From positions 143,610 to 207,609 of the forward strand of contig NZ_JADFTZ010000005.1 in assembly GCF_015223105.1 (NCBI RefSeq): DNA of 64,000 nt, given 5' to 3'. Source of the stretch: Flavobacterium proteolyticum (GTDB lineage Bacteria > Bacteroidota > Bacteroidia > Flavobacteriales > Flavobacteriaceae). The position numbers and the translations under genes are program-made. Positions 18,612 through 27,484 of this stretch are shown here, in pieces. The notes below the pieces were generated by a model. It had not been told where the DNA came from and made no database searches. It saw nothing but the letters and a program-made list of their open reading frames with translations. Each line of letters begins with the position of its first letter. Position 1 is the first letter of the stretch.

Positions 18612-20363
18612 ATGTTTGATATTGAAGTATTAAAGGAGATGAAACTCTCTGATTTGCAAGAGATTGCAAAAGTTGCGAAAATTAATAAATACCGTTCGCT
18701 AAAAAAAGACGATTTGGTATATATGATTTTAGATTTGCAAGCAGCTAAACCAGAAGTTATTAAATCAGATTTAGCTCCTGAACCAACGACAGAAAAGCCA
18801 AAAGAAAAAAGGGCACGAATTGCTCCAAAAAAAGGAATTGCGAAAGCTTCAGAAGTTAAAAAAGACTTGTTTTCTGAACCTGTAAAAGTCGAAGCCACCC
18901 AACCAGAGAAGAAAGAAAAAGAAGAAGTTTCTGAATCAGCTCCAAAGCAAAACCTAAAACAACCTCGTAAAGAGTTTAAAAACAAAAAGCCTTTACCAGA
19001 AAATAAAAATGAAGTAACTACTTCAGAAGAAAAAGCAACTACCGAAGCCGTTGCAACCGAAATTACTCCAAAAGAAAAGATTCAGCCTAAAAATCCAAAT
19101 CACAAGGCAAATCAAAATAATCCCAACCATCCTGATTACAAAAAGAATGTTGCACCAGAAGCATCAAATGGTAATAATGGGAACACCAACAAAAATCAAA
19201 ACCAACACCAGAATAAAAAACAAAATTTCAGAGAACCTGATTATGAGTTCGACGGAATTATTGAAAGTGAAGGCGTTTTAGAAATGATGCCTGATGGTTA
19301 CGGATTTTTACGTTCGTCAGATTACAACTATTTAGCGTCTCCAGATGATATTTATTTGTCAACGTCTCAAATTCGTTTATTTGGATTAAAAACAGGAGAC
19401 ACAGTAAAAGGAGTAGTGCGCCCTCCGAAAGAAGGAGAGAAATACTTTCCATTAGTAAAAGTGTTGAAAATCAATGGTCATGACCCACAAGTAGTGCGTG
19501 ATAGAATTGCTTTTGATCATTTAACGCCAATATTTCCAAAAGAAAAATTCAATTTAGCAGAACGTAGTAGTACTATTTCGACTCGTATTATTGATTTGTT
19601 TTCGCCAATTGGAAAAGGACAACGTGGTATGATTGTAGCCCAACCAAAAACGGGTAAAACCATGTTATTGAAAGATGTTGCGAATGCTATTGCTGCCAAT
19701 CATCCTGAAGTTTATCTAATTGTTTTATTAATTGATGAACGTCCGGAAGAGGTAACCGATATGCAACGCAGCGTTCGTGGTGAAGTAATTGCTTCAACTT
19801 TCGACAGAGAGCCACAAGAGCATGTTAAGATTGCTAATATTGTTTTAGAAAAAGCAAAACGTTTAGTAGAATGTGGTCACGATGTAGTGATTTTATTAGA
19901 CTCGATTACGCGTTTAGCAAGAGCTTATAATACAGTTCAACCAGCATCAGGAAAAGTATTGAGTGGTGGTGTAGATGCGAATGCCTTACAAAAACCAAAA
20001 CGTTTCTTTGGAGCGGCTCGTAATGTAGAAAATGGTGGTTCGTTGAGTATCATCGCAACTGCATTAACAGAAACCGGTTCTAAAATGGACGAAGTAATCT
20101 TCGAAGAATTCAAAGGAACAGGAAATATGGAATTACAGTTGGACAGAAGAATTGCCAACAAACGTATTTTCCCTGCAATCGATTTGGTTTCTTCAAGTAC
20201 ACGTCGCGACGATTTGTTATTAGACGAAAATACCATTCAAAGAATGTGGATTATGCGTAAATACTTAGCCGATATGAATCCAGTAGAAGCTATGGATTTC
20301 ATCCACGACCGTTTCAAGAAAACCAGAAACAACGAAGAATTCTTAATTTCGATGAATGAATAA
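18612..20363 (+). CDS. rho: transcription termination factor Rho
   Basis: Hexameric RNA helicase that ends transcription. The N-terminal Rho_N helix-extension-helix ([20 protein letters not shown]) is followed by a low-complexity insert of about 170 residues rich in Lys, Glu, Asn and Pro (residues 50-215), common in Bacteroidota Rho and possibly a disordered RNA-contact region. Then come the cold-shock-like RNA-binding domain and the ATPase core with Walker [10 protein letters not shown], Walker [17 protein letters not shown] and the Q/R-loops. Complete at 583 residues. Confidence 0.95.
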   Translation: MFDIEVLKEMKLSDLQEIAKVAKINKYRSLKKDDLVYMILDLQAAKPEVIKSDLAPEPTTEKPKEKRARIAPKKGIAKASEVKKDLFSEPVKVEATQPEKKEKEEVSESAPKQNLKQPRKEFKNKKPLPENKNEVTTSEEKATTEAVATEITPKEKIQPKNPNHKANQNNPNHPDYKKNVAPEASNGNNGNTNKNQNQHQNKKQNFREPDYEFDGIIESEGVLEMMPDGYGFLRSSDYNYLASPDDIYLSTSQIRLFGLKTGDTVKGVVRPPKEGEKYFPLVKVLKINGHDPQVVRDRIAFDHLTPIFPKEKFNLAERSSTISTRIIDLFSPIGKGQRGMIVAQPKTGKTMLLKDVANAIAANHPEVYLIVLLIDERPEEVTDMQRSVRGEVIASTFDREPQEHVKIANIVLEKAKRLVECGHDVVILLDSITRLARAYNTVQPASGKVLSGGVDANALQKPKRFFGAARNVENGGSLSIIATALTETGSKMDEVIFEEFKGTGNMELQLDRRIANKRIFPAIDLVSSSTRRDDLLLDENTIQRMWIMRKYLADMNPVEAMDFIHDRFKKTRNNEEFLISMNE

Positions 20364-20368
20364 AAACA

Positions 20369-20397
20369 GAAACTCCGATGAAAATCGGAGTTTTTTT
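20369..20397 (+). terminator. terminator after rho
   Basis: Stem AAACTCCGAT/ATCGGAGTTT, loop GAAA, T run. An almost identical stem-loop ends tpiA at 21361. Confidence 0.85.
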
Positions 20398-20424
20398 ATG
20401 GGTTTATTTTTGAATAGTACTTAT

Positions 20425-20913
20425 TTACATTGGAGCATTTGTCATAAAGTTATTAAAATCTCCAGTTGATAAATTTATGGTTCCATAAAAATAACAATTA
20501 CCACCTCCTAAAACATTAAAACCTTCAGTTTTCCATTTATCATTGTCAACCCGACAAAAGCAACTTACAAATACTTCTTTTTGTTTTGTTTTTTTGTTAA
20601 TATAAGGAAAGTATTGTCTTTTATAATTATTGAGGCTAACAATTAAATTTGGCCACTCAGTTGGTGTATCGTGAAACATTTTCTTTATGTCAATGTTCAT
20701 TTTTTCTACAGCTTTTGGTAAAATTTTATTTACTTCTTCAACTTCTTTTTTAGTTAGAAACGTTGGTGTTGCTCCTTCCCATGAATATGTTTCTAAAATA
20801 GCAATATAAATTTCACCTTTCGAGTTTTTAATCCATTTTTCGGATTTTTCTGAGTCACTTTTATTACAATTAATAAAAGATAGAATAGATAAAAGCAAAA
20901 TAATGATTTTCAT
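20425..20913 (-). CDS. lipoprotein, function unknown
   Basis: 162 residues with signal peptide and lipobox (FINCNKSD, Cys at 16). The mature part contains FCRVDNDKWKTEGFNVLGGGNCYFYG, with a paired-cysteine region and a glycine turn, and no family I recognise. Lies 22 bases after the DUF1801 gene on the same strand. Confidence 0.6.
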   Translation of the reverse strand: MKIIILLLSILSFINCNKSDSEKSEKWIKNSKGEIYIAILETYSWEGATPTFLTKKEVEEVNKILPKAVEKMNIDIKKMFHDTPTEWPNLIVSLNNYKRQYFPYINKKTKQKEVFVSCFCRVDNDKWKTEGFNVLGGGNCYFYGTINLSTGDFNNFMTNAPM

Positions 20914-20935
20914 AACAAATTTCTTTAAATATAAT

Positions 20936-21328
20936 TTACTTTAACCTTTTCAAAACGCCTTTTCGTTTTACAATATTCTTGTAATCCCACTGAATTTCTT
21001 TTGCTTTTTGAAGCCAAATTTTTAAATCGATTGTGTCAATTTCGTTAACCGAATTATAAAAAATAGAAGCGTCTTGAAATTTACCGCCTAATACATTCAA
21101 TTTATTTTCATCAAACGATTTTCCGCTCCAAAATAGTAATCGGATGCCTTTCTTTTGTTTGCTGTACCCTACAATGGGATTGCCATCTAAAAACCAAACG
21201 GGATGTGCATGCCAAATTTTATTTTCCGCTTCTGGTAAATAGAAGTTGATTTGTTCTGCCAATGCATTACAAATTAATTGGTCCTCTGTTGATTGAGAGT
21301 TGTTGTAAGCTTGTACATCTAAATTCAT
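20936..21328 (-). CDS. DUF1801/YdhG-like small protein
   Basis: 130 residues, cytosolic. The layout (an ALAEQINFYLPEAENKIWHAHPVWFLDGNPIVGY core with HAHPVWFLDG and a KGIRLLFWSG strand) fits the DUF1801 alpha/beta domain. These proteins are of uncertain function and sometimes bind small ligands or iron. The C-terminus is basic (KRKGVLKRLK). Confidence 0.65.
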   Translation of the reverse strand: MNLDVQAYNNSQSTEDQLICNALAEQINFYLPEAENKIWHAHPVWFLDGNPIVGYSKQKKGIRLLFWSGKSFDENKLNVLGGKFQDASIFYNSVNEIDTIDLKIWLQKAKEIQWDYKNIVKRKGVLKRLK

Positions 21329-21350
21329 AAGAATGTTGTTTCAATCAAAT

Positions 21351-21380
21351 GTAATAAAAAACTCCGATGAAAATCGGAGT
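21351..21380 (-). terminator. terminator distal to tpiA
   Basis: Stem ACTCCGAT/ATCGGAGT with loop GAAA and an A run on the plus strand that gives a minus-strand U tract. Confidence 0.75.
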
Positions 21381-21467
21381 CTTAAATGCTATTTTAGAAA
21401 CACAGATTTAAATAATTTAAAAATCAGTGTAAATCCGTTAAATCTGTGTTATCCGCGTTCCAAAAAA
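21381..21467. repeat. dispersed repeat before the tpiA stop
   Basis: Includes TTAAATCTGTGTTATCCGCGTTCC, sharing TCTGTGTTATCCGCGTTC with 14708-14725. Not coding. Confidence 0.5.
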
Positions 21468-22217
21468 TTAAAACCCATTCACAATTGCCAAAAAGTCATC
21501 AGCTTTTAACGCAGCGCCACCAATTAATCCGCCATCAACATCAGGTTTTAAGAAGATTTCTTTCGCGTTGTCTGGTTTTACACTTCCACCGTATAAAATG
21601 GTTAAGTTGTCTGCGATATCAAATCCGTATACTTTTTCAACTAATGTTCTAATGAATTTGTGCATTTCTTGCGCTTGTTCTGGAGATGCGGTTTCGCCTG
21701 TTCCAATCGCCCAAACCGGTTCGTATGCTAAAACAATATTCGCCCAATCTTTCTTTTCTAAATGGAACAATCCATCTCGTAATTGATTCTCAACAATATT
21801 AAAATGGTTATTAATTTGTCTGTCTTTTAATTCTTCACCAAAACAGAAAATAATTCGCATTTCATGTTTTAAAGCGGTATCCACTTTACTAGCTAATAAA
21901 GCATCTGTTTCATGAAAATACGCACGTCTTTCGCTGTGACCAAGAATTACCGTTGTTACTCCAATATCAGTTAACATAGAAGCAGCAATTTCGCCTGTAA
22001 AAGCACCACCTTCCGCTTGGTGCATGTTTTGTGCTGCTACCGTAATTCCTTTTCCATTCGTGATTTCAACTGCTTTTGATAGGTTGACAAACGTTGGAGC
22101 TACAATAATTTCAGTAGTAGTATTTGGTTTTTTAGCGATAATTTCTTCTAATAATGCAACAGTTTCTTTTTGCGTTTTGTGCATTTTCCAGTTTCCAGCA
22201 ACGATATTTTTTCTCAT
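21468..22217 (-). CDS. tpiA: triose-phosphate isomerase
   Basis: Interconverts dihydroxyacetone phosphate and glyceraldehyde 3-phosphate. Lys in AGNWKMH (residues 7-13), the catalytic His in LGHSERR near 95 and Glu in AYEPVWAIGTG near 165 are all present, as is the phosphate loop YGGSVKPDNA. 249 residues, full length. Confidence 0.96.
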   Translation of the reverse strand: MRKNIVAGNWKMHKTQKETVALLEEIIAKKPNTTTEIIVAPTFVNLSKAVEITNGKGITVAAQNMHQAEGGAFTGEIAASMLTDIGVTTVILGHSERRAYFHETDALLASKVDTALKHEMRIIFCFGEELKDRQINNHFNIVENQLRDGLFHLEKKDWANIVLAYEPVWAIGTGETASPEQAQEMHKFIRTLVEKVYGFDIADNLTILYGGSVKPDNAKEIFLKPDVDGGLIGGAALKADDFLAIVNGF

Positions 22218-22327
22218 TGAAATTTCATTTTTAATAATTTCAAAAGTACTAATTTGTTTGTATTATTAGTATTTTTTGGTCACCTCTTTGTAATAAATTT
22301 ACGCAAAGGTTTGCGAAGATTCGACTA

Positions 22328-22831
22328 TTATTTGACTTTATTTAATACTTCTTTTATTTTGTCAAAATCTTTTTCAATGGCTCTGTATAAAACAATTTTA
22401 CCAGTTTTGTCCACTATTAAGTATCTTGGAATCCAATCTACATTTAATGATGTTCCAAATGTTCCTTTCATGTTATCACCAATGAAATAATTTTCACCTT
22501 CTACTTCGTATTTTTCGATTCCTTGAATCCATTTTTCAACTGTTTTGTCAAAGGATAAGTTAACAAAAACAACATCTTTACCATAAGTTTGGTTTAATTT
22601 TTTTACTTCTGGCATGGCTTTAATACAATCTGAACACCATGAAGCCCAAAGTTCTATGAATATTGTCTTTCCTTCGTGTTTTTTTACGATTTCTTGAAAA
22701 GTAATTGGTTTATCTTCGGTTGTTTTTAAAACATAATTAAGACTTTCATTTTTAAAAGTCGTTTCTTCTTTTTGTGCACATCCTAAAGTACTGATTAGCA
22801 TAGTTGCTAAAACGAAAATTTTCTTTATCAT
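22328..22831 (-). CDS. TlpA-like thioredoxin lipoprotein
   Basis: Envelope thiol-disulfide protein. The signal peptide ends in a lipobox (STLGCAQK, Cys 18). The thioredoxin fold has the redox motif WASWCSDC near residues 62-69 and the cis-proline in WIPRY. It may act in reductive or cytochrome-c-type maturation chemistry or protect against oxidative stress. The next gene on the strand also has a C-terminal CxxC domain, so the two may form a redox pair. Confidence 0.82.
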   Translation of the reverse strand: MIKKIFVLATMLISTLGCAQKEETTFKNESLNYVLKTTEDKPITFQEIVKKHEGKTIFIELWASWCSDCIKAMPEVKKLNQTYGKDVVFVNLSFDKTVEKWIQGIEKYEVEGENYFIGDNMKGTFGTSLNVDWIPRYLIVDKTGKIVLYRAIEKDFDKIKEVLNKVK

Positions 22832-22851
22832 AATTTTACTTTTTATTTATC

Positions 22852-22977
22852 TTAAACACATAGGTACATAGTTTTAGTTTAATTGATTTCTTTTAAAAGT
22901 GTTTAAAGAATAAAATACTCAGATTTTATCACATTAGTCAACACTTCAAAATTATCTATGTTTCTATGTGTTTAATA
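22852..22977. repeat. inverted repeat between redox genes
   Basis: Arms TTAAACACATAGGTACATAG and CTATGTTTCTATGTGTTTAA are nearly complementary (differing at about two bases) and lie about 75 bases apart. The gap would fold into a cruciform or long hairpin at RNA level. No T tract follows, so it is probably a dispersed palindromic element and not a terminator. Confidence 0.5.
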
Positions 22978-22978
22978 A

Positions 22979-24052
22979 TTATTTTTTTAATTCTGAATAC
23001 GGTTTTTTAATTAATTTTTTGAATTCGGCTCCATTGAATTTATTTTCATTGATGCCGTCGTAGTATTTGAATTCGTTACCATTCCATAAATATTTCACTC
23101 CTGGCGTATCTCTTCCAGTTCCTAATTCGGTCCAAAATGGAATCACATCAATCATTTTGTAAGGGAATTTAGTTCCTGCGAATTCAAAGAAGGTTGGAAC
23201 TTTCTCTGGTTCTTCATTCATAAAAATCACGTAAATAGGAGGAAAGTTCTTGTCTTTTTTACGCATTTCGTTCAACTCTTTTGCAGTATCCATACAATGG
23301 TCGCAACCAGGAACAAAATAGCACAGAATCTTTTTATCGGTATCAATTCCAGGGAAATATTTCTCGTAACCCGATTTTACTTTTTTAGGAGTGTCTTCAG
23401 TTTTCTTTTCTTCTACTTTTTTAACGGTATCTTTTACTATTTCATCTTTTGGTTCTTCTGTATTTAAGACAGAAGTAGAATCTACAATTATACCTAAATT
23501 CTCTTGAATTTCAGAAGTTGGTTCTTCCACAACTTTTTCAACTGGTCTTATTGGAGCCACCATAAAAAGCCCTAAAATACAACCTAAAGCAACCGATTTC
23601 AACAACCAAAAATTCGATTTTCCATCAGCAGGTACTAATTTGAATAACCAAACTAACAATCCAATCGCAATGATATTTTTGATAATGGCTTCTACTGGTG
23701 TCATTGGAATTAATTCTCCGAAACAACCACAATTTCCTGCATTTCCGCTTACGAAAGTGGTGTAGCTTAAGTGAATTGTGAAAACCGCTAATAATAAAAT
23801 CGTAGCAGGAATCGTGATTTTTTTCAAGTAATCTTTTAATAAAATAGCAATTCCCAAAGCAAATTCAATTCCGATTAAAATTCTTGAAAAATAAGGAGCA
23901 AAACCTTCTGAAAATCCTAGTGGATACAATTGTTTTACTTCAAAAGTGGAAATTGCAAAATACGGCGAAGGATATAATTTGGCTACAGCCGAAACAATAA
24001 ATAAGGCAGAAATGATTAGGCGTAAAATCCAACTTAAGTTTTCTTTTTTCAT
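22979..24052 (-). CDS. DoxX/MauE-type membrane protein with C-terminal thioredoxin-like region (BT_3928 family)
   Basis: 357 residues. The N-terminal half has about five transmembrane helices of the MauE/DoxX type with GNAGNCGCFGE, a CxC pair in the membrane domain. A Lys/Glu-rich linker (residues 190-230) leads to a periplasmic domain with CYFVPGCDHCMDTA, a CxxC thiol motif. The layout suggests transfer of reducing or oxidising equivalents across the membrane. Just upstream of the TlpA-like gene on the strand, which fits a shared redox role. Confidence 0.75.
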   Translation of the reverse strand: MKKENLSWILRLIISALFIVSAVAKLYPSPYFAISTFEVKQLYPLGFSEGFAPYFSRILIGIEFALGIAILLKDYLKKITIPATILLLAVFTIHLSYTTFVSGNAGNCGCFGELIPMTPVEAIIKNIIAIGLLVWLFKLVPADGKSNFWLLKSVALGCILGLFMVAPIRPVEKVVEEPTSEIQENLGIIVDSTSVLNTEEPKDEIVKDTVKKVEEKKTEDTPKKVKSGYEKYFPGIDTDKKILCYFVPGCDHCMDTAKELNEMRKKDKNFPPIYVIFMNEEPEKVPTFFEFAGTKFPYKMIDVIPFWTELGTGRDTPGVKYLWNGNEFKYYDGINENKFNGAEFKKLIKKPYSELKK

Positions 24053-24112
24053 GCTTTTTTTGATTTTTGATAAAAATACAATTTACAAAAAAGGTAATGT
24101 GTTAACGACTTG

Positions 24113-24652
24113 TTATTTATTTTCCATTAAAATCAAGGCGAAAACCGAATAGTTTATCATGTCTTGGTAATTGGCATCAATTCCTTCCGAAACTAAAGTT
24201 TTTCCTTTGTTGTCTTCGATTTGCTTCACGCGAAGTAATTTTTGAATGATTAAATCGGTTAAGGAACTGATTCGCATATCGCGCCAAGCCTCGCCATAAT
24301 CGTGATTTTTGTTTTCCATTAAGGCTTTCGTTTCCGCGATTTTTTCATCGTATAATTTCACTGCTTCATCAGCAGACATATCTGGTTGATTGGCAACTCC
24401 TTTTTCCATTTGAATCAAAGCCATCGCACAATAATTGATAATTCCGATGAATTCAGAAGTTTCATCTTCATCTACTTTACGGACTTCGTTTTCTTGTAAG
24501 CTGCGAATTCTTTGGGCTTTAATGAAAATTTGGTCGGTTAAAGAAGGCAAACGTAAAACACGCCATGCCGTTCCGTAATCATGTGCTTTTTTTGAAAATA
24601 AATCGCGACAAACCGCTATAACTTTATCATATTGTTGAGAAGTATTCGACAT
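24113..24652 (-). CDS. DUF1599 protein with internal duplication
   Basis: 179 residues made of two similar halves: HDYGTAWRVLRLPSLTDQIFIKAQRI and HDYGEAWRDMRISSLTDLIIQKLLRV, each ending in a Tyr-Cys/Ser-Ala helix. This is the DUF1599 architecture, conserved across Bacteroidota and possibly nucleotide-related (a MazG-like helical look). Start at ATG 24652 in preference to 24694 because it directly precedes the conserved part. Divergent from folP. Confidence 0.8.
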   Translation of the reverse strand: MSNTSQQYDKVIAVCRDLFSKKAHDYGTAWRVLRLPSLTDQIFIKAQRIRSLQENEVRKVDEDETSEFIGIINYCAMALIQMEKGVANQPDMSADEAVKLYDEKIAETKALMENKNHDYGEAWRDMRISSLTDLIIQKLLRVKQIEDNKGKTLVSEGIDANYQDMINYSVFALILMENK

Positions 24653-24697
24653 TATTTGCTTTATATTTGTGTGAAATTTTTCAAAAGTAAGCATTTA

Positions 24698-24727
24698 AGT
24701 GAAAAGTGAAAAGTGAAAAGTGAAAAG
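24698..24727. repeat. short tandem repeat AAGTGAAA x4
   Basis: Four copies of an 8-base unit between the divergent DUF1599 and folP genes. Related A/G-rich runs occur at 7800-7827, with the complementary form at 13120-13145. Copy number may vary and could alter promoter spacing. Confidence 0.6.
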
Positions 24728-24741
24728 AAATACAAATTAAG

Positions 24742-25563
24742 ATGAATATCAATTGTAACGGAAAATTAATCGATATATCAACTCCAAAAGTAATGGGGAT
24801 TTTGAATGTGACGCCCAATTCGTTTTACGATGGTGGCAAGCATAAAGAAATCAATTCGATTATTCATCAGGTTGATAAAATGCTTTCGGAAGGAGCTGAT
24901 TTTATTGATATCGGAGCCTATTCGAGTAAGCCAAGTGCCGAATTTGTCTCGGAAGAGGAAGAAATCAAACGTTTGGTTCCGATTGTGAAATCATTGGTTG
25001 AAACGTTTCCTAATATTGTTTTATCGGTTGATACGTTTCGAGCTCAAGTTGCGAAAGCTTCAGTAGAAAATGGCGTAGCGATGGTTAATGACATTGCAGC
25101 AGGTTTGTTAGATGATAAAATGTTGGAAACCGTTGCCGAATTGAAAGTGCCGTATATTATGATGCACATGCGAGGCAACCCGCAAACGATGCAAAGTCTA
25201 ACTGATTATAAAGATATTGTGAAAGAAATGATTTTCTATTTTTCAGAGCGAATTCAAAAGGCGAGAAGCTTTGGAATTTCGGATATTATCATTGATCCTG
25301 GATTTGGTTTTGCCAAAACATTGGAACAGAATTATGAAGTGTTGCATAAAATGGAATTATTTTCGATGTTAGAATTGCCATTTTTAGCGGGGATTTCAAG
25401 AAAATCGATGATTTATAAAGTGTTAGAAAGTTCGCCACAAGAAGCCTTAAATGGAACTTCGGTTTTGAATACAATTGCGTTACAAAAAGGAGCTAAAATT
25501 CTTCGAGTTCACGATGTAAAAGAAGCGGTGGAATGTATAAAATTAGTCAGTAAATTAAAATAA
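24742..25563 (+). CDS. folP: dihydropteroate synthase
   Basis: Folate pathway enzyme joining p-aminobenzoate and dihydropterin pyrophosphate; sulfonamide target. Conserved segments: GILNVTPNSFYDGG (19-32), DIGAYSSKPSA (about 56-66), VNDIAAG, IDPGFGFAKT and GISRKS. All loops are present and length (273) is normal. The following lipoprotein gene is 3 bases away and likely co-transcribed. Confidence 0.95.
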   Translation: MNINCNGKLIDISTPKVMGILNVTPNSFYDGGKHKEINSIIHQVDKMLSEGADFIDIGAYSSKPSAEFVSEEEEIKRLVPIVKSLVETFPNIVLSVDTFRAQVAKASVENGVAMVNDIAAGLLDDKMLETVAELKVPYIMMHMRGNPQTMQSLTDYKDIVKEMIFYFSERIQKARSFGISDIIIDPGFGFAKTLEQNYEVLHKMELFSMLELPFLAGISRKSMIYKVLESSPQEALNGTSVLNTIALQKGAKILRVHDVKEAVECIKLVSKLK

Positions 25564-25566
25564 AGA

Positions 25567-26304
25567 ATGAAGAAATTAGTTGCTATTGTTGCCTTGATGG
25601 GCTTGTTTTCTTGTAATAACGAAGAAGTATTGTTGCCTCAAGAAAATGTTTCGGTTCTAAAAGAAATGACCGATCATTCGCCTATTTATATGTTTTTCAA
25701 AACGGAAGAAAATCCAGATGACAAAGAAAAATTAGATACGATTGTAGAAGTGAATCGTAAAAATGCTATTGCTTCTACCAATTGGGTTTTTAATATCGAC
25801 AAACGTTTGCCGTTGAAATTAGTCATTCCAGAAGTGATGAATTTGCAAGACAAAAAGAAACGCAGTTCGCATTCAAAAGAAGGAACAATGAACGTTTTTA
25901 CGTATTCGGATAGCGTGGCTAAGAATTTAGCGTTTTTCCCTTTTACGGATGTAGAGTTTAAATACAGAAAACATTTTTCTAAGTTTTTCATTAAAAAACA
26001 CGCCGAACATTATAGAAACTTTCACAATTTTACCGTAAATTTCAATAAAGACAACAAAATTACCGTTGATGGTGTAGATGTTACAAGAGAAGAGTTTGTA
26101 GATTACATAAAAGAATTTGCTGATTTCACAAGTGATGGTAAAATCACGATGTTACATTTGAACTTTGATAATCGCTTAACGTATGGCCAATACATTCAAA
26201 ATAAAATTTTGGCATGGAAAGCAACAAACAACGAAATCCAATTGTCTTCTTTTGAGTTTGTGTATGATGAGAAGAAGTTGCCGGAATGTGGGTGTAAGTT
26301 GTAG
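25567..26304 (+). CDS. lipoprotein, function unknown
   Basis: 245 residues with signal peptide and lipobox (LFSCNNEE, Cys 16, followed by acidic residues as in surface-exported lipoproteins). The rest is mixed alpha/beta with an acidic DKEKLD stretch and a C-terminal ECGC pair. Three bases after folP, so translationally close, but no folate link is visible. Conserved-looking, not recognised. Confidence 0.65.
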   Translation: MKKLVAIVALMGLFSCNNEEVLLPQENVSVLKEMTDHSPIYMFFKTEENPDDKEKLDTIVEVNRKNAIASTNWVFNIDKRLPLKLVIPEVMNLQDKKKRSSHSKEGTMNVFTYSDSVAKNLAFFPFTDVEFKYRKHFSKFFIKKHAEHYRNFHNFTVNFNKDNKITVDGVDVTREEFVDYIKEFADFTSDGKITMLHLNFDNRLTYGQYIQNKILAWKATNNEIQLSSFEFVYDEKKLPECGCKL

Positions 26305-26359
26305 TTGGTAGTTTGAAGTTGGGAGTTTCGAGAATCCAACTTAAAAAAATTAATAGTTT

Positions 26360-26830
26360 ATGAAGATTAAATACGTAATTATAATTCTTATACATTTTCT
26401 AGTTTTTTTTGTCAATGGTCAAAATAGAAGTGTTTCTGGTAAAGTGATTTCTGAAGATTTAGAACCGCTAGCAGGTGTGCAAATTAGAAATTCTGATAAT
26501 GAACTTGTTGGAGAAACAGATTTTGATGGTCAATTTAATATTATCATTTCTGAAAAAAATGATAGTTTATTATTTTTCTATGCAGGTATGGAATTTACTG
26601 ACATAAAGTTGAAAGAAGATTGTGAAAATGTAGAAGTTATCATGATGTATTATGTAATTTATGATTTTATTTCGTCAAAAAAAATTGACAGACTACGAAA
26701 GAAAAGATATAAAAAATTGAATGAAAAACTTTTACTTGCAACGGATAAGGGGATTTTTAAGAATAAACATAGCTGTTATGTGAGAAATTTTAAACCACTT
26801 CAACCAGATTTAGATAGAATAGGGAAGTAG
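26360..26830 (+). CDS. secreted protein with carboxypeptidase-regulatory-like domain
   Basis: Signal peptide ending VNGQ, then RSVSGKVISEDLEPLAGVQI and GETDFDGQFNI, the typical CarboxypepD_reg-like beta sandwich found at the N-terminus of TonB-dependent receptors. Here it stands alone, with a basic C-terminal tail (KKIDRLRKKRYKKL) and no plug or barrel. 156 residues. It could be a stand-alone sandwich protein or the remnant of a larger gene; no in-frame continuation is seen. Confidence 0.65.
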   Translation: MKIKYVIIILIHFLVFFVNGQNRSVSGKVISEDLEPLAGVQIRNSDNELVGETDFDGQFNIIISEKNDSLLFFYAGMEFTDIKLKEDCENVEVIMMYYVIYDFISSKKIDRLRKKRYKKLNEKLLLATDKGIFKNKHSCYVRNFKPLQPDLDRIGK

Positions 26831-26957
26831 TTTAAAAAATAATAGTATATAATAAATCAGTTTATCTCTCAGTTTTTACTATACATTCTCATTCAGAAGA
26901 ACATTTTTCTTGGCAAAACTAATTCCTTTTACCCTTTACCTTTATCCTTTTACCTTA

Positions 26958-27431
26958 TCACTGATGATGATACGGTTCATTTCTTAAAATCGTAAAGCCT
27001 CTATAAATTTGTTCAATTACGAACAAGCGCACCATTTGATGCGAAAACGTCATTTCGGATAAGGAAACTTTACCTTGTGCTTTTTGGTAAACGGTTTCAC
27101 TAAATCCGTATGGACCACCAATTACAAAAACTAAGGTTTTAATTCCTGCATTCATTTTCTTTTGTAAAAAGTCAGAGAAACCAACGCTGCTAAAGGTTTT
27201 GCCGTTTTCGTCGAGTAGAATTAATTGGTCGGTTGGTGTAATTTTGGATAAAATCAATTCGCCTTCTTTTTCTTTTTGTTGGGCTTCCGATAAGTTCTTT
27301 ACGTTTTTGATATCGGGAATAATTTCCAAATCAAATTTCACGTAAAAAGACAAACGCTTGGTATAATCATCGATTAAGGTTTGAAGCGCTTTATTATCTG
27401 TTTTTCCGATAGCTAAAAGACGAATGTTCAT
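26958..27431 (-). CDS. rlmH: 23S rRNA pseudouridine-1915 N3-methyltransferase
   Basis: SPOUT methyltransferase of 157 residues. The knot region LVFVIGGPYGF and the C-terminal SLSEMTFSHQMVRLFVIEQIYRGFTI-type segment (in parts: MTFSHQMVR, EQIYRGF) with final EPYHH are diagnostic. Complete. Confidence 0.95.
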   Translation of the reverse strand: MNIRLLAIGKTDNKALQTLIDDYTKRLSFYVKFDLEIIPDIKNVKNLSEAQQKEKEGELILSKITPTDQLILLDENGKTFSSVGFSDFLQKKMNAGIKTLVFVIGGPYGFSETVYQKAQGKVSLSEMTFSHQMVRLFVIEQIYRGFTILRNEPYHHQ

Positions 27432-27451
27432 GTGGTTGGTTTTGTGAAATG

Positions 27452-27480
27452 AAAAATCACTCTTTTTAGGAGTGATTTTC
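27452..27480 (-). terminator. terminator hairpin between 27485 gene and rlmH
   Basis: Stem AAATCACTC/GAGTGATTT with loop TTTTTAG and A/T flanks, located downstream of the minus-strand gene at 27485. Confidence 0.78.
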
Positions 27481-27484
27481 GATA

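Noticed and set aside
26360..26830. Truncated TonB-dependent receptor pseudogene
   Set aside because: The frame is intact from signal peptide to stop and no barrel fragments follow; treated as a stand-alone small protein.
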